Shown here piece by piece: positions 30,932-41,512 of a stretch of DNA of 64,000 nt. Position 1 is the stretch's first letter. Every line of letters starts with the position of its first letter. The stretch is from Bradyrhizobium cenepequi. Its GTDB lineage: Bacteria; Pseudomonadota; Alphaproteobacteria; Rhizobiales; Xanthobacteraceae. A program made the translations under genes and the position numbers. A model generated the notes under the pieces. That model worked only from the letters and a program-made list of their open reading frames with translations. It was not told where the DNA came from and searched no databases. The stretch is from the NCBI RefSeq assembly GCF_020329485.1, contig NZ_JAGKJI010000006.1:1-64000 (forward strand). The letters are read 5' to 3'.

Positions 30932-32467
30932 TGCCGCGCGCCTGATGTCGTCGGCCAGCGCGCGATACGACAAGGCTTCCGCGAGATGCAATCGGCCGAT
31001 CTTCTCCGCGCGGTCGAGGTCGGCAAGCGTGCGCGCGACACGCAGCACGCGGTGATAGCCGCGCGCGGTGAGGCGCATGGTCTCGGCCGCATCGCGGAGC
31101 AGCTTCTGTCCCTGCGCGTCCGGCTGGGCGATGGTCTCCAGCAGCGATGCCGGCGCCTCAGCATTGGTGCGGACGTTCGGCATGCCGGCGGCAGCATAGC
31201 GCGCAAGCTGGATGTCGCGCGCGGCGGCAACACGGGCGGCCACCTCCGCCGATCCTTCGGAAGGCGGCGGCAGGATCAGGTCGGCGGCGGTCACCGCCGG
31301 CACCTCGATGCGGAGATCGATGCGGTCCATCAGCGGACCGGAGATGCGCATTTGGTAGTCGGCCGTGCAGCGGTCGATGGGGCCGCGCTTGCAGGCATAG
31401 CCGGGCTCATAGGCATGACCGCAGCGGCACGGATTCATCGCCGCCACCAGCATGAAGCGCGCCGGATAGGTGACGCGGTGATTGGCGCGCGAGACGGAAA
31501 CCTCGCCCGTCTCCAGCGGCTGGCGCAGCGAATCCAAGACGCGGGGATCGAATTCCGGCAGTTCGTCGAGGAAGAGCACACCCTGATGCGCCAGCGAAAT
31601 CTCGCCGGGTTTGGCGCGCACGCCGCCGCCAGTGAGCGCCGCCATGCTGGCGGAATGATGCGGGCTGCGGAACGGCCGTCGCGCGGTCAAGGCTCCGTCG
31701 CGGATTTCGCCTGCGACCGAGGCGATCATCGACACTTCCAGGAGTTCGGACGGCGACAGCGGCGGCAGGATCGAGGGCAGTCGCGCCGCCAGCATCGATT
31801 TTCCGGCGCCGGGCGAGCCCATCATCAACAAGTGATGCCCGCCGGCCGCCGCGATCTCGAGCGCCCGCTTGGCGCTCTCCTGGCCCTTGATGTCGCGCAG
31901 GTCGAGCAGCGCCTCCCTCTGTTCGTGCACTTTCGGCGAGGGGCGCGATAGCACCTGCGTACCCTTGAAGTGATTGGCGATCTGGATCAGCGATTGTGCG
32001 GCGATGATCTGAATGTCCGGGCTCGCCCACGCCGCTTCGGAGCCGCAGGCTGCGGGGCAGATCAATCCCTCTTCGCGCGAATTGGCGCCGATTGCCGCCG
32101 GCAAGACGCCCGCAACCGGCGCAATCGAGCCGTCCAGCCCGAGTTCGCCCAGCACCGTGAAGCCGTTGAGCGCGTCCGACGGGATTGCTCCGATCGCCGC
32201 CATCAGCCCGAGCGCGATTGGCAGATCGTAATGGCTGCCTTCCTTGGGCAGGTCGGCCGGCGCCAGATTGACGATGATCCGGCGCGCCGGAAGGGCGAGG
32301 CCGGAGGCGATCAGGGCGGAGCGCACCCGCTCCCGCGCCTCGGAAACTGCCTTGTCCGGCAGCCCCACGATCGCAAACGCCGGCAATCCCGGCGCGACCT
32401 GCACCTGCACGTCGACCGCGCGAGCCTCGATCCCCTCGAAAGCGACGGTGGAAACGCGTTGAACCAT
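30929..32467 (-). CDS. comM: ComM/YifB-family Mg-chelatase-like AAA+ ATPase
   Basis: Hexameric helicase of the YifB/ComM family, which promotes branch migration during integration of transforming DNA in naturally competent bacteria. The 512-residue protein has an N-terminal Lon-like domain (GLPDKAVSEARERVRSAL, split from the ATPase by a linker). The ATPase has Walker A MGSPGAGKSM, Walker B VLFLDELPEF, and the Cys-containing insert with NPCRCGH. The C-terminal Mg-chelatase helical domain ends the protein. ATG at 32467. Competence is not shown for this organism; the family is also common in bacteria not known to take up DNA. Confidence 0.92.
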   Translation of the reverse strand: MVQRVSTVAFEGIEARAVDVQVQVAPGLPAFAIVGLPDKAVSEARERVRSALIASGLALPARRIIVNLAPADLPKEGSHYDLPIALGLMAAIGAIPSDALNGFTVLGELGLDGSIAPVAGVLPAAIGANSREEGLICPAACGSEAAWASPDIQIIAAQSLIQIANHFKGTQVLSRPSPKVHEQREALLDLRDIKGQESAKRALEIAAAGGHHLLMMGSPGAGKSMLAARLPSILPPLSPSELLEVSMIASVAGEIRDGALTARRPFRSPHHSASMAALTGGGVRAKPGEISLAHQGVLFLDELPEFDPRVLDSLRQPLETGEVSVSRANHRVTYPARFMLVAAMNPCRCGHAYEPGYACKRGPIDRCTADYQMRISGPLMDRIDLRIEVPAVTAADLILPPPSEGSAEVAARVAAARDIQLARYAAAGMPNVRTNAEAPASLLETIAQPDAQGQKLLRDAAETMRLTARGYHRVLRVARTLADLDRAEKIGRLHLAEALSYRALADDIRRAA

Positions 32468-32534
32468 GCTGCCCCCTTGCCGTAATCGAGGGTAGCCGAA
32501 GGCAACGCCAAGCGCAAGAACATTACGGGAACGT

Positions 32535-32570
32535 GGCTCCGGGATCTGCCCGCTCGACCGTCCCGGAGCC
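32535..32570 (-). terminator. Hairpin downstream of the metallo-hydrolase gene
   Basis: GGCTCCGGGA at 32535-32544 and TCCCGGAGCC at 32561-32570 pair perfectly. It lies just past the 3' end of the metallo-hydrolase gene and upstream of comM on the minus strand. No T-run follows, so termination may be weak or Rho-assisted. Confidence 0.5.
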
Positions 32571-32578
32571 TGCGCAGC

Positions 32579-33550
32579 TTACAGCGTCATCTGCATCGGT
32601 TCGGGATAGTAGTGGAAGCCGTCGCCGGCCTTGGCGACGTGGCCATAGCCGGGCCAGGCGAAGTGGTAGGACATCACGGGGGTCTTGTTGGCCGCCAGCA
32701 TCTCCAGCAACCTCACCCGCGTTGCCGCTGACTGTTTCGGGTCAGTGTCGTACGAGAATTCCATCCTCGGCCGCTCGAGCAGCAGCACCGCGTGGTGCGA
32801 GAGATCGCCGAGGAAGGCGAAGGATTTGCCGGCCGAACTCACCATGAAGATATGGTGGCCGACGGTGTGGCCTGGCGCCGCGATCGCCTGCACGCCGGGC
32901 AGGAACTCCTGGCCGTCCTTGAAGAACACCAGGCGGTCCCGAACCGGCAGGAGATTCTTGCGCGCGTGAACGACGAAGTCCTTCAGCGGGCTACCCATCT
33001 TGCCTTCATCGGTCCAGTAATCGAAGTCGCTCTGGGCGATATAGACCTGCGCGTTCGGAAAGAGCGGCTTGTCGCCAGCGCCGACGATGCCGCCGATGTG
33101 GTCGATATGTGCATGCGAGCAGACGACGGCGTCGATGTCCTCAGGCTTGATGCCGGCTTCCGCCATGCTCTTCTGCTGGCGGCCGGTGGTCGGACCGAAC
33201 GCTTTCGACGTGCCCATGCCGGTGTCGAACAGGATCAGCTTGTCGCCGGTGTTCACGATCGGTGAATTCTGCTCCAGCACGACATTGTCGGGCGACAGGA
33301 AGTGGTCCGACAGCATCTTCTTCACTTCTTCCTTCGGCACGCCGGTGAAGGTGCCCGAGGGATCGCCGAGCGGCAGCGGGCCGTCGGAGACGACGGTGAC
33401 CTCGGCGTCGCCGAGAATGAAGCGGTGCCAATAGGGCGTTTGCGTGCCGAGCTTCGGCGCGCGTGCCAGCGCACTGCCGCCGAGCAGCGTGCTTGCACCA
33501 AGGCCGGCGCCGAGCGCGAGCAGAGACCTTCGCGAGACGTTGATTGTCAT
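32579..33550 (-). CDS. Tat-exported MBL-fold metallo-hydrolase
   Basis: 323-residue metallo-beta-lactamase-fold enzyme. The N-terminus SRRSLLALGAGLGAS is a twin-arginine signal, so the folded enzyme would be exported to the periplasm. The zinc motif SHAHIDHIGG (HxHxDH) is intact. A further His (PGHTVGHH) and Asp (FLGDLSHH) complete a dinuclear site. Substrate is unknown; the family includes lactonases, so quorum-signal or other ester hydrolysis is possible but not shown. ATG at 33550. It stands alone between comM and gshB. Confidence 0.85.
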   Translation of the reverse strand: MTINVSRRSLLALGAGLGASTLLGGSALARAPKLGTQTPYWHRFILGDAEVTVVSDGPLPLGDPSGTFTGVPKEEVKKMLSDHFLSPDNVVLEQNSPIVNTGDKLILFDTGMGTSKAFGPTTGRQQKSMAEAGIKPEDIDAVVCSHAHIDHIGGIVGAGDKPLFPNAQVYIAQSDFDYWTDEGKMGSPLKDFVVHARKNLLPVRDRLVFFKDGQEFLPGVQAIAAPGHTVGHHIFMVSSAGKSFAFLGDLSHHAVLLLERPRMEFSYDTDPKQSAATRVRLLEMLAANKTPVMSYHFAWPGYGHVAKAGDGFHYYPEPMQMTL

Positions 33551-33712
33551 GCTTTTCCTCCACGGTTTTTATCAAGTTGTGTTTTAAGCAATCGTCGCGT
33601 TGCCGCCCGCGTGCAGGTCCTGCCCCACGGCCCGAAGCGGGCCCAGCCATGCTGCGCCCGCCGTGACAAGCTGACAAGAGGTCTCAGAGCGGAAGGAAGG
33701 CAGACGCGCTTT
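33551..33712. other. gap between gshB and the metallo-hydrolase gene
   Basis: No gene seen. This part should hold the promoter of the metallo-hydrolase gene on the minus strand; the rest up to gshB is a palindromic repeat. Confidence 0.5.
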
Positions 33713-33810
33713 AGATCATCATCCGATTAGACGGAATCGGATCACGATCTCATCTCCTTGTTTGAGCATGATCTTTTCGGAAAACCGGTTTCCACTTTAT
33801 CATGCTCTAG
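33713..33810. repeat. Family D composite palindromic repeat at gshB stop
   Basis: Reverse-oriented copy: AGATCATCATCCGATTAGAC and AATCGGATCACGATCTC form one palindrome. GAGCATGATCTTTTCGG and TATCATGCTCTAG form the other. The gshB stop codon (TAG on the minus strand, 33807-33809) is in its right edge. Confidence 0.85.
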
Positions 33811-34754
33811 GATTTCGCGCGCTTGGCCTCGATGATGTCCCAGATCCTGGCCGCGGCGTCCGGGCCGCCGAGGCGCGCAATGGCGCGGATGCCGGTCGGC
33901 GAGGTGACGTTGATCTCAGTGAGGTAACCGTCGATCACGTCGATGCCGACGAACAAAAGGCCGCGCTCGCGCAAGGCCGGGCCGAGTGTTGCACAGATTT
34001 CGCGCTCGCGGTCGGAAAGATCGGTCGACTGCGCCGCCCCACCGCGCACCATGTTGGAGCGCAGGTCATCCGCAGCCGGCACGCGGTTGACGGCGCCGGC
34101 GAATTCGCCATCGACCAGGATGATGCGCTTGTCGCCATGTCTGACCTCGGGAAGGAAGCGCTGGATCACCCAGGGCTCCTTGAATGTCACCGCAAACATG
34201 TCGAACAGCGAGCCGAAGTTCATGTCCTGGGGCATTACGCGGAATACCGCGGCGCCGCCATGGCCGTGCAACGGTTTCATGACAACAGCGCCGTGCTCGT
34301 CGCGGAACGCGTTGATCTCGTCGAGGTCGCGCGAGATCAAAGTCGGCGGCATCAGCTGCGGAAAATTCATCACGAACAGCTTCTCCGGCGCATTGCGGAC
34401 GCTAGCGGGATCGTTGACGACCAGAGTCTTCGGGTGAATGCGCTCGAGGAAGTGCGTCGAGGTGATGTAGGCAAGATCAAACGGCGGATCCTGTCGCAGC
34501 AGGATCACATCGAAATTGGTCAGCGGCTCGCGCTTGGGCTCGCCGAGGGTAAAGTGAGCGCCGACCTCGTCGCGCACGGTGAGGATTTGCGCCGGCGCTA
34601 TCAGTTCATCGCCGCGCAGCGAGAGCTTGTCCGGCGTGTAATAGGAAAGAGCATGGCCGCGCTTCTGCGCTTCGAGCAGCAGCGCGAACGTCGAATCGCC
34701 GCGGATGTTGATGCGCTCAATGGGATCCATCTGGACGGCGACGTTCAATTTCAT
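33807..34754 (-). CDS. gshB: Glutathione synthetase
   Basis: ATP-grasp ligase that adds glycine to gamma-glutamylcysteine. From ATG 34754 the product has 315 residues and starts [17 protein letters not shown], the typical family N-terminus. It carries [15 protein letters not shown] and [13 protein letters not shown] segments, the ATP-binding loop [13 protein letters not shown], and the metal-binding tail EINVTSPTG. An in-frame extension to 34838 has no family support. It lies just downstream of yraN on the same strand. Confidence 0.96.
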   Translation of the reverse strand: MKLNVAVQMDPIERINIRGDSTFALLLEAQKRGHALSYYTPDKLSLRGDELIAPAQILTVRDEVGAHFTLGEPKREPLTNFDVILLRQDPPFDLAYITSTHFLERIHPKTLVVNDPASVRNAPEKLFVMNFPQLMPPTLISRDLDEINAFRDEHGAVVMKPLHGHGGAAVFRVMPQDMNFGSLFDMFAVTFKEPWVIQRFLPEVRHGDKRIILVDGEFAGAVNRVPAADDLRSNMVRGGAAQSTDLSDREREICATLGPALRERGLLFVGIDVIDGYLTEINVTSPTGIRAIARLGGPDAAARIWDIIEAKRAKS

Positions 34755-34782
34755 GAGCTTTAGGTCCGGTCTCTTGAGGAAG

Positions 34783-35193
34783 TCATGCGCTGGCATCGAA
34801 CGCTGCCAACAGATGGCGCGGCAAACGCTTGGGCGCAATCAGCATGGCATCGAAACGCATGTCGAATTCCGCATGTTCGGGATGCGCCATCAGCCAGGCC
34901 TGGGCGGCGGCGACGATGCGCTGCTGCTGGCGCGGCGTGACGGCATAGGCGGCCTCATCAAAGCTGGCGCGGGCCTTGACCTCGACGAAAGCGAGCAGGT
35001 TGCGCTTGCGCACCACAAGGTCGATCTCGCCATAGGGCGTGCGGAAACGCTTGGCGAGGATACGATAGCCCTTGGCCATCAGATAGGCCGCGGCCCGGCT
35101 TTCCGCCGATAGCCCGGTGCGAAACGCAGCGACCCGTGCGGGCGAAGCGAGCTTTGCGACCGCTTCCGGCGGCGAGCCATCACTCTTTGCCAT
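34783..35193 (-). CDS. YraN-family (UPF0102) endonuclease-like protein
   Basis: 136-residue protein of the UPF0102 family, a restriction-endonuclease-like fold. The core [20 protein letters not shown] and LAFVEVKAR provides the Asp and Glu-x-Lys of the PD-(D/E)XK site. Biochemical role is unsettled. ATG 35193 has GAGG five bases upstream and overlaps the rsmI 3' end, showing coupling. rsmI, an LpoA-like gene and yraN are neighbours in E. coli as well. Confidence 0.85.
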   Translation of the reverse strand: MAKSDGSPPEAVAKLASPARVAAFRTGLSAESRAAAYLMAKGYRILAKRFRTPYGEIDLVVRKRNLLAFVEVKARASFDEAAYAVTPRQQQRIVAAAQAWLMAHPEHAEFDMRFDAMLIAPKRLPRHLLAAFDASA

Positions 35194-36133
35194 CACCACC
35201 TCGCATTTCCTTTGCGAGTTCGAGCGCGCGGGCATAGACCTCGCGGCGCGGCCGACCGGAAAGCTCGACTGCATGCGCGACCGCATCCTTGACACTGTCG
35301 CGCTGGAGCGAGGTGCGCAGCAGCTCGTCGAGCTGATCCTGCCCCATCGCCTGCGCATCCGCCGGCGGCGGACCGATCACCAGCACAAATTCGCCGCGCG
35401 TCTCCAGCGCGTCCTTTTCCGCTGCCAGCTCAGTGATCGGGGCACGCCTGATCTCTTCGTGCAGTTTCGTCAATTCGCGGCAGATCGCGGCATCGCGTCC
35501 GGCCATGATCGCGGCAAGGTCGGCAAGGGTTTCCTGCACGCGGTTACCCGATTCAAACAGCACCAGCGTTGCATCGATTCTGGCGAGCTCTACGAGGCGC
35601 GTGCGCCGGGCCTGTTCCTTGGCGGGCAGAAAGCCCTCGAAGAAAAAGCGGTCGGTCGGCAGCGCCGCGACCGCGAGCGCCGTCAGCACTGACGACGCTC
35701 CAGGCACCGCGATCACCTGATGCCCGGCGGCGCAGGCCTCGCGCACCAGTTTGAAGCCGGGATCGGAAATCAGCGGCGTGCCGGCGTCCGAGACCAACGC
35801 GACCGCGGCGCGCTCGGCCAGCCGCTGCAGGATCTTTGGCCGCGCCTGCGCCGCATTGTGCTCGTGATAGGGGGTCAGCTCGGCCGTAATCGCGTAACGC
35901 TCGGTCAAGCGGCGTGTGATGCGAGTGTCCTCGCAGGCGATCAGGTCGACGCCGGCAAGCGTCTCCAGCGCGCGCAGGGTGATGTCGGCGAGATTTCCGA
36001 TCGGTGTTGCGACCAGATACAGGCCGGGAATCGGCTTTGGAGCGTTCAGCACCTGGCCGGCGATGGAAAATGTCCTGTTGGGGACATCCATCCCGGCGTC
36101 AGCGCCGTATCTTGAGCTGGCTTTTGCGCGCAT
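35180..36133 (-). CDS. rsmI: 16S rRNA (cytidine-1402-2'-O)-methyltransferase
   Basis: SAM-dependent tetrapyrrole-methylase-fold enzyme modifying C1402 in the ribosomal decoding centre. The 317-residue product has the signature [19 protein letters not shown], then [13 protein letters not shown], and [13 protein letters not shown]. Start is uncertain: ATG 36133 or ATG 36091; the conserved part begins after both. It overlaps yraN and is divergent from the LpoA-like gene. Confidence 0.94.
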   Translation of the reverse strand: MRAKASSRYGADAGMDVPNRTFSIAGQVLNAPKPIPGLYLVATPIGNLADITLRALETLAGVDLIACEDTRITRRLTERYAITAELTPYHEHNAAQARPKILQRLAERAAVALVSDAGTPLISDPGFKLVREACAAGHQVIAVPGASSVLTALAVAALPTDRFFFEGFLPAKEQARRTRLVELARIDATLVLFESGNRVQETLADLAAIMAGRDAAICRELTKLHEEIRRAPITELAAEKDALETRGEFVLVIGPPPADAQAMGQDQLDELLRTSLQRDSVKDAVAHAVELSGRPRREVYARALELAKEMRGGDGKE

Positions 36134-36145
36134 AGTGCCAATCTA

Positions 36146-36194
36146 GAGCATGATCCGGAAAAGTGGACACCGGTTTTCCGAAAGATCATGCTTG
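36146..36194. repeat. Family D palindromic repeat
   Basis: GAGCATGATCCGGAAAAGTG paired with CGAAAGATCATGCTTG in the rsmI-lpoA divergent gap. The rest of that gap, to 36426, shows no gene. Confidence 0.85.
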
Positions 36195-36426
36195 AACGAA
36201 GAGAGGGGGCAACGCCCACGCCATGACGTGCTTGCGTCTTGCAGAGCGGGGGCGATTGTGCTGCGCAGTTGGTGGAGGGTTCCTGGTCCACAGCGGGAAG
36301 GGCACCATCGGACAGTAATCTCTTTGTTTTGGTTAGCTATTCGCCGACAATATGCCTGATTCCATCCCCCATTTGTTCGGCGATTGGAGTCCCGACCGGG
36401 CACGGTCGGCCAGGAGAAGAGACGAG

Positions 36427-37644
36427 ATGGTGGGCCCGCATAGTCGCAAACCGCAATCCTCGGGTCTGCAAGGTTCCGCCGCGACCCGCCGGACGGCACT
36501 CGGCCTGATGCTAGGTGCCCCCTTGCTGGCCGCCTGCTCGGGCGTGCAGCAGACCCTTAGCCAGTTTTCGAGCTCGTCGCAGCCGGAAGCACCCGCCGGG
36601 CCGCAGCAGCAGCCGCAGGCGATCGGTAACGGGCAGGTCAAAGTGGGGCTGATCCTGCCGCTGTCGGCGGCCGGCAATGCCGGCCTCGCTGGGCAGTCGA
36701 TGAAGAACGCGGCTGAACTGGCGCTGGCGGAATTCCAGAACCCGAACATCCAGCTCCTGATCAAGGATGACGGCGGCAGTCCGCAAGGCGCCTCCCAGGG
36801 CGCGCAGCAAGCGATCGGCGAGGGCGCGGAGATCATCCTGGGCCCACTGTTCGCGCAGTCGGTGCCTGCCGTTGCGCAGGTCGCGCGCGGGCGCGGTATC
36901 CCGGTGATTGCGTTCTCGACCGATTCGAGCGTCGCGGGACGAGGTGTCTATCTCCTGAGCTTCCTGCCGGAATCCGACATCAACCGGATCGTCGAATATT
37001 CGGCGGGCATCGGAAAACGCTCCTTCGCCGCGCTGGTCCCCGACAATGCCTATGGCAATGTAGTCGAGGCCGCGTTCAAGCAGGTGGCTGGCCGCAGGGG
37101 CCGCGTTGTCGCCTTCGAAAAATACGGCGCCGATCGCGCCACGCCGGCACGCACGGTGGCGCAGTCGCTCGGCCAGGCGGACGCGCTGTTGCTCGCCGAT
37201 GACGGTGAGTCGGTGGTGGCGACGGCAGACGCGCTGACAGCGGCCGGCGCCAACCTGCGCAACATCCAGCTCCTGGGGACAGGCCTGTGGGATAATCCGC
37301 GCGTGTTCGCGAGCCAGGCCCTGCAGGGCGGCCTGTTCGCCGCGCCGGACCCGTCCGGTTTCCGCGCCTTTGCCGGTCGCTACCGCAGCAAATATGGCTC
37401 CGAACCCGTGCGCACCGCAACGCTCGCCTACGACGGCGTTGCGCTGGTCGCCGCGCTGGCGCGGACGCAAGGCCCGCAACGATTCGCGCAGGAAACGCTG
37501 ACCAATCCTTCCGGCTTTGCCGGTATTGACGGCCTGTTCCGCTTCCGCGCCGACGGCACCAATGAGCGAGGACTTGCCGTGATGAAGGTCGCCGGCGGCG
37601 GCACGCAAGCGGTTGCGGGGTCTCCGAAGAGTTTTGGGGCGTAG
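36427..37644 (+). CDS. Penicillin-binding protein activator (LpoA-like) lipoprotein
   Basis: 405-residue lipoprotein with a type 1 periplasmic-binding-protein fold. ATG 36427 is preceded by AGGAG. A lipobox LLAAC places the lipid on Cys37, and a twin-arginine pair (TRRTALG) precedes the hydrophobic stretch. VGLILPLSAAGNAGLAGQSM is the typical opening of LpoA C-domain and Leu/Ile/Val-binding folds. By analogy with E. coli LpoA, adjacent to rsmI and yraN there too, it may activate a bifunctional PBP from the outer membrane. An amino-acid-binding role cannot be excluded. Confidence 0.8.
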   Translation: MVGPHSRKPQSSGLQGSAATRRTALGLMLGAPLLAACSGVQQTLSQFSSSSQPEAPAGPQQQPQAIGNGQVKVGLILPLSAAGNAGLAGQSMKNAAELALAEFQNPNIQLLIKDDGGSPQGASQGAQQAIGEGAEIILGPLFAQSVPAVAQVARGRGIPVIAFSTDSSVAGRGVYLLSFLPESDINRIVEYSAGIGKRSFAALVPDNAYGNVVEAAFKQVAGRRGRVVAFEKYGADRATPARTVAQSLGQADALLLADDGESVVATADALTAAGANLRNIQLLGTGLWDNPRVFASQALQGGLFAAPDPSGFRAFAGRYRSKYGSEPVRTATLAYDGVALVAALARTQGPQRFAQETLTNPSGFAGIDGLFRFRADGTNERGLAVMKVAGGGTQAVAGSPKSFGA

Positions 37645-37654
37645 TTGGTTCGGG

Positions 37655-38812
37655 CTACGCGGCCAAATCCGCCACCACCGCATCGAGCACCGGGAATCCG
37701 GACTTGGTCACGCGCAGCCGTCCGTCGGCGTCGACGGTGATGGCGCCCTCGTCGCGCAGCAGCGCGATGCGGCGCGGGTCGAGCGCGCGACCCGAGAGCG
37801 ACGCATAGCGCTTGGGGTCGATGCCCTCAGTGAGACGGAGTCCCATCAGCAGGAATTCGTCGGCGCGCTCTTCACTGTTGAGCACCTCGTCGGTGACGAC
37901 ACCGCTGCCGTTGGTCTCGACCCGCATCACCCAGGCTTCCGGCCGCTTCTCGGTCGCGGTGGCGTGGCGCCGGCCGTCGATGTCGAGGCGGCCATGCGCA
38001 CCCGGACCGATGCCGGCATATTCGTCGCCACGCCAATAGACGAGATTGTGCCGGCACTCCGCACCGGCTCGCGCGTGATTGGAAATCTCGTAGGCCGGCA
38101 GACCCGCCCCCGCACAGACTTCTTGCGTCACGTCGTAAAGCGCGCGCGCGACCGCCTCGTCCGGCGTCTGCAATTTGCCTGCGGCATGCAGGCCGAAGAA
38201 CGGCGTGCCTTCCTCGATCGTGAGCTGATAGAGCGAGAGATGCTCGGCCGCTTCCGCGATCGCATACCTCAACTCGTCGGCCCACATCGCGGGAGTCTGA
38301 TCGGGCCGGGCGTAGATCAGGTCGAACGAGTAGCGATCAAAGGCCTGGCGCGCGACGCCGACTGCATCCAGCGCTTCGCGGGCGGTGTGCAGTCGGCCCA
38401 GCGCCCTCAGCGAGGCATCGTCGAGCGCCTGCACGCCGAGCGATACGCGGTTGACGCCGGCGCTGCGATAGCCGCGAAACCTGGTCGCTTCGACGCTCGT
38501 CGGATTGGCTTCCAAGGTCACCTCGACATCGGAAGCGACACGCCAATATTTGCCGATCGCATCCAGGATCGCGCCGACCGTCTGTGGCTGCATCAATGAC
38601 GGCGTGCCCCCGCCGAGGAAGATCGAGGCCACTTCGCGGCCAGGGATGCGCGCCGCGGTGGTCTCGATCTCGCGCGCAAAGGCGCGGGCAAAGCGCGCCT
38701 CATCGATCGGCGCATGCCTGACATGGCTGTTGAAATCGCAATACGGGCATTTCGACAGGCAGAACGGCCAGTGCACATAGACGCCGAAGGCTGCCTGTTC
38801 CCGGTCAGTCAA
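37655..38812 (-). CDS. hemW: Radical SAM heme chaperone HemW
   Basis: Heme-trafficking protein related to HemN but lacking its full oxidase features. The 385-residue product has the radical SAM cluster motif CLSKCPYC (Cys18, Cys22, Cys25) close to the N-terminus. [11 protein letters not shown] binds SAM. The short N-terminus before the cluster is typical of HemW and not HemN. ATG 38812 overlaps the rdgB 3' end by 8 bases. Confidence 0.93.
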   Translation of the reverse strand: MTDREQAAFGVYVHWPFCLSKCPYCDFNSHVRHAPIDEARFARAFAREIETTAARIPGREVASIFLGGGTPSLMQPQTVGAILDAIGKYWRVASDVEVTLEANPTSVEATRFRGYRSAGVNRVSLGVQALDDASLRALGRLHTAREALDAVGVARQAFDRYSFDLIYARPDQTPAMWADELRYAIAEAAEHLSLYQLTIEEGTPFFGLHAAGKLQTPDEAVARALYDVTQEVCAGAGLPAYEISNHARAGAECRHNLVYWRGDEYAGIGPGAHGRLDIDGRRHATATEKRPEAWVMRVETNGSGVVTDEVLNSEERADEFLLMGLRLTEGIDPKRYASLSGRALDPRRIALLRDEGAITVDADGRLRVTKSGFPVLDAVVADLAA

Positions 38813-39434
38813 GGCATATCTCCGCCAACTTGACGAAGGCGCGCGCCCGGTGCGACAGGCCGAGCCCGAGCGGCGGCAGCCCGTGCTTCTCGACGCTCGT
38901 CATCTCGCCGAAAGTGCGGGAGTGGCCGTCGGGCAGGAACATGGGATCATAACCGAAACCGGCGGTGCCGCGCGGCGGCCACACCAAAGTTCCATCGGCG
39001 CGCGCCTCGACCTGTTCGAGATGTCCGTCTGGCCAGGCGACGCACAGCGCGGAGACGAAATGTGCCTTGCGCTGACCGGGCGTGGTCGCACCGTGTTCCT
39101 GCAACAGGCGTTCGATCCGCGTCATCGCGGCAGTGAAATCCTTATTCTCGCCGGCCCAGCGTGCGGAATAGATACCGGGGGCGCCATCGAGCGTGTCGAC
39201 CGCCAGCCCCGAATCATCAGCGAATGCCGGAAGATCGGCGGCACTGGCCGCGGCGATCGCCTTGATCGCGGCATTGGCGCGAAAACTGTCGCCGGTCTCT
39301 TCGGGCTCGCCAAGCCCGAGGTCGCTCGCCGAGATCGCCTCTACGCCATGCGGCGCCAGCAATTCGCGCATCTCGGCAAGCTTGCCGGGATTGTGGGTCG
39401 CGATCACGAGCTTTCCAGTGATTCGGCGGTGCAT
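38805..39434 (-). CDS. rdgB: Non-canonical purine NTP pyrophosphatase
   Basis: Removes dITP, XTP and related nucleotides. The 209-residue HAM1-type protein has [37 protein letters not shown] and the C-terminal [11 protein letters not shown] 39434. It lies between rph and hemW in a tight minus-strand operon rph-rdgB-hemW, an order seen widely in alphaproteobacteria. Confidence 0.96.
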   Translation of the reverse strand: MHRRITGKLVIATHNPGKLAEMRELLAPHGVEAISASDLGLGEPEETGDSFRANAAIKAIAAASAADLPAFADDSGLAVDTLDGAPGIYSARWAGENKDFTAAMTRIERLLQEHGATTPGQRKAHFVSALCVAWPDGHLEQVEARADGTLVWPPRGTAGFGYDPMFLPDGHSRTFGEMTSVEKHGLPPLGLGLSHRARAFVKLAEICLD

Positions 39435-39444
39435 GGCTTATTGA

Positions 39445-40158
39445 CTACGCCACCGCCATCTTCTGCAAGTCAACCAGACGCGCCACGCCCTTGCGCGCCA
39501 GCGCCATCAGCGCCAGGAACTCGTCCTGCGAAAACGGCGTCTTTTCGGCAGTGCCCTGCACCTCAATGATGCGGCCGTCGCCGGTCATCACGAAATTGGC
39601 GTCGGTCTCGGCTTCTGAGTCCTCGGCGTAGTCGAGATCGAGCACCGGCGTGCCGTTATAGATGCCGCAGGAGATGGCCGCGACATGGTCGCGCAACACG
39701 TTGGTTTTCAGCATGTTGCGCGCCTTCATCCAGTTGATGCAGTCGGCAAGCGCGACCCAGGCGCCGGTGATCGAGGCGGTGCGCGTGCCGCCGTCGGCCT
39801 GCAGCACGTCACAATCGACCGTGATCTGGCGCTCGCCCAGCGCTTCCAGGTCGACGGTGGCGCGGAGCGAACGGCCGATCAGGCGCTGGATCTCGATCGT
39901 GCGCCCGCCCTGCTTGCCTGCGGAGGCCTCGCGCCGGGTGCGTTCCAGCGTGGCGCGGGGCAGCATGCCGTATTCGGCGGTGACCCAGCCACGGCCCTGG
40001 CCCTTCAGCCACGGCGGCAGGCGGTCCTCCAGAGTCGCGGTCACCAGCACATGGGTATCGCCGAATTTCACCATGCAGGAACCCTCGGCATATTTGACCA
40101 CGCCGCGTTCCAAGGAGACGGGGCGCAGTTCATCCGGTGCACGGCGGCTTGGCCGCAT
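39445..40158 (-). CDS. rph: Ribonuclease PH
   Basis: Phosphorolytic 3' exoribonuclease for tRNA maturation. The 237-residue product starts [19 protein letters not shown] and has [20 protein letters not shown], then [18 protein letters not shown] with the catalytic and phosphate-binding residues. It is full length. ATG 40158. Divergent from hrcA; the 155-base gap between them holds both promoters. Confidence 0.97.
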   Translation of the reverse strand: MRPSRRAPDELRPVSLERGVVKYAEGSCMVKFGDTHVLVTATLEDRLPPWLKGQGRGWVTAEYGMLPRATLERTRREASAGKQGGRTIEIQRLIGRSLRATVDLEALGERQITVDCDVLQADGGTRTASITGAWVALADCINWMKARNMLKTNVLRDHVAAISCGIYNGTPVLDLDYAEDSEAETDANFVMTGDGRIIEVQGTAEKTPFSQDEFLALMALARKGVARLVDLQKMAVA

Positions 40159-40313
40159 GGGAATCCTCCGGGAATTCGAGCGAAAGGCTGGCGGTGCTTG
40201 TAGGAGCGGGCAGGCGGTGCGGCAAGCCTTTTGGCCAGCTCCCGGGTTGGTAATGCACGCTTGTCATCGGGCGTGTGGATGGTCAAATTACAGGCAGTTG
40301 TGAGGGAATTACG

Positions 40314-41402
40314 GTGGCTCAACACGAACCGATCGGTTTGATCGCGCCGCACGCCGGGCTTGCCCAGCTCAATGAGCGTTCGCGCGACATTTTTCGTCAA
40401 ATCGTCGAAAGTTATCTGGCGACCGGCGAGCCAGTTGGCTCGCGCAATATCTCGCGCCTGATCGCGCTGCCGCTGTCGCCAGCCTCGGTGCGCAATGTGA
40501 TGTCCGATCTCGAACAGCTCGGCCTGATCTACGCGCCGCATACGTCCGCCGGCCGGCTGCCAACCGAATTGGGCCTGCGCTTTTTCGTCGATGCCTTGAT
40601 GCAGGTCGGTCACCTCACGGAGGCGGAACGGCAATCGATCCAAAGCCAACTGGCGACGGTCGGCCGTGCGCAGTCGGTCGAGGCAGCGCTCGACGAAGCC
40701 CTGATCCGGCTGTCCGGCCTTACCCGCGCGGCGGCCGTGGTGCTGACGCCGAAATCCAACTCGCGGCTGAAGCATATCGAGTTCGTGCGGCTGGAGCCGG
40801 AACGTGCGCTGGTGGTGTTGGTCGGCGAAGACGGCCAGGTCGAGAACCGGGTGCTGAGCTTGCCGCCAGGTGTTCCATCCTCGGCGCTGATCGAGGCCAC
40901 CAATTTCCTCAATGCGCGCATCCTTGGGCGTACGCTCGCCGAAGCGCGGCTCGAACTCGAGACCGCGCTGGGACAAAGTCGCGCCGAGCTCGATCAGCTG
41001 ACGCAGAAGGTGATCTCAGCCGGGCTCGCAAGCTGGTCGGGTGGCGACAATGAAGACCGGCAGCTCATCGTGCGTGGGCACGCCAATCTCCTCGAGGATT
41101 TGCATGCGCTCGAGGATCTCGAGCGCATCAAGTCGCTGTTCGACGATCTCGAGACCAAGCGCGGCGTGATCGACCTTCTGGGTCGCGCGGAAAGCGCCGA
41201 TGGCGTGCGGATCTTCATCGGGTCGGAGAACAAACTGTTTTCGCTGTCGGGCTCCTCGACCATCGTTGCACCCTATAGCGACGGTGCGGGCCGTATCGTG
41301 GGCGTGCTCGGCGTGATCGGGCCGACCCGGCTGAATTATGCCCGGGTGATCCCGACCGTGGACTATGCGGCGCGCCTCGTCAGCAGGATCCTGGGCGCCT
41401 AG
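40314..41402 (+). CDS. hrcA: Heat-inducible transcription repressor HrcA
   Basis: Represses chaperonin genes by binding CIRCE operators; activity depends on GroEL. From GTG 40314 (GAGGG upstream) it has 362 residues. The N-terminal winged helix ([20 protein letters not shown], then PVGSRNISR) is followed by the HrcA core ending [18 protein letters not shown] found no full CIRCE element (TTAGCACTC with its inverted copy) in this window, so its targets lie elsewhere, as expected for groESL. grpE follows after 110 bases. Confidence 0.96.
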   Translation: MAQHEPIGLIAPHAGLAQLNERSRDIFRQIVESYLATGEPVGSRNISRLIALPLSPASVRNVMSDLEQLGLIYAPHTSAGRLPTELGLRFFVDALMQVGHLTEAERQSIQSQLATVGRAQSVEAALDEALIRLSGLTRAAAVVLTPKSNSRLKHIEFVRLEPERALVVLVGEDGQVENRVLSLPPGVPSSALIEATNFLNARILGRTLAEARLELETALGQSRAELDQLTQKVISAGLASWSGGDNEDRQLIVRGHANLLEDLHALEDLERIKSLFDDLETKRGVIDLLGRAESADGVRIFIGSENKLFSLSGSSTIVAPYSDGAGRIVGVLGVIGPTRLNYARVIPTVDYAARLVSRILGA

Positions 41403-41512
41403 TCTTCCCGAAACAGAGCTGGTTGCGCTTGATTTTCGTTGCCTAAAGCACGATATCCCGGCCAACCAATCCCTAAATGTTGACCAGACGCGATTTTTCG
41501 AAAAGGCATGCC

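Noticed and set aside
30476..31951. 491-codon plus-strand frame opposite the secreted protein and comM
   Set aside because: Antisense to genes with clear motifs; Arg/His-rich translation without a family.
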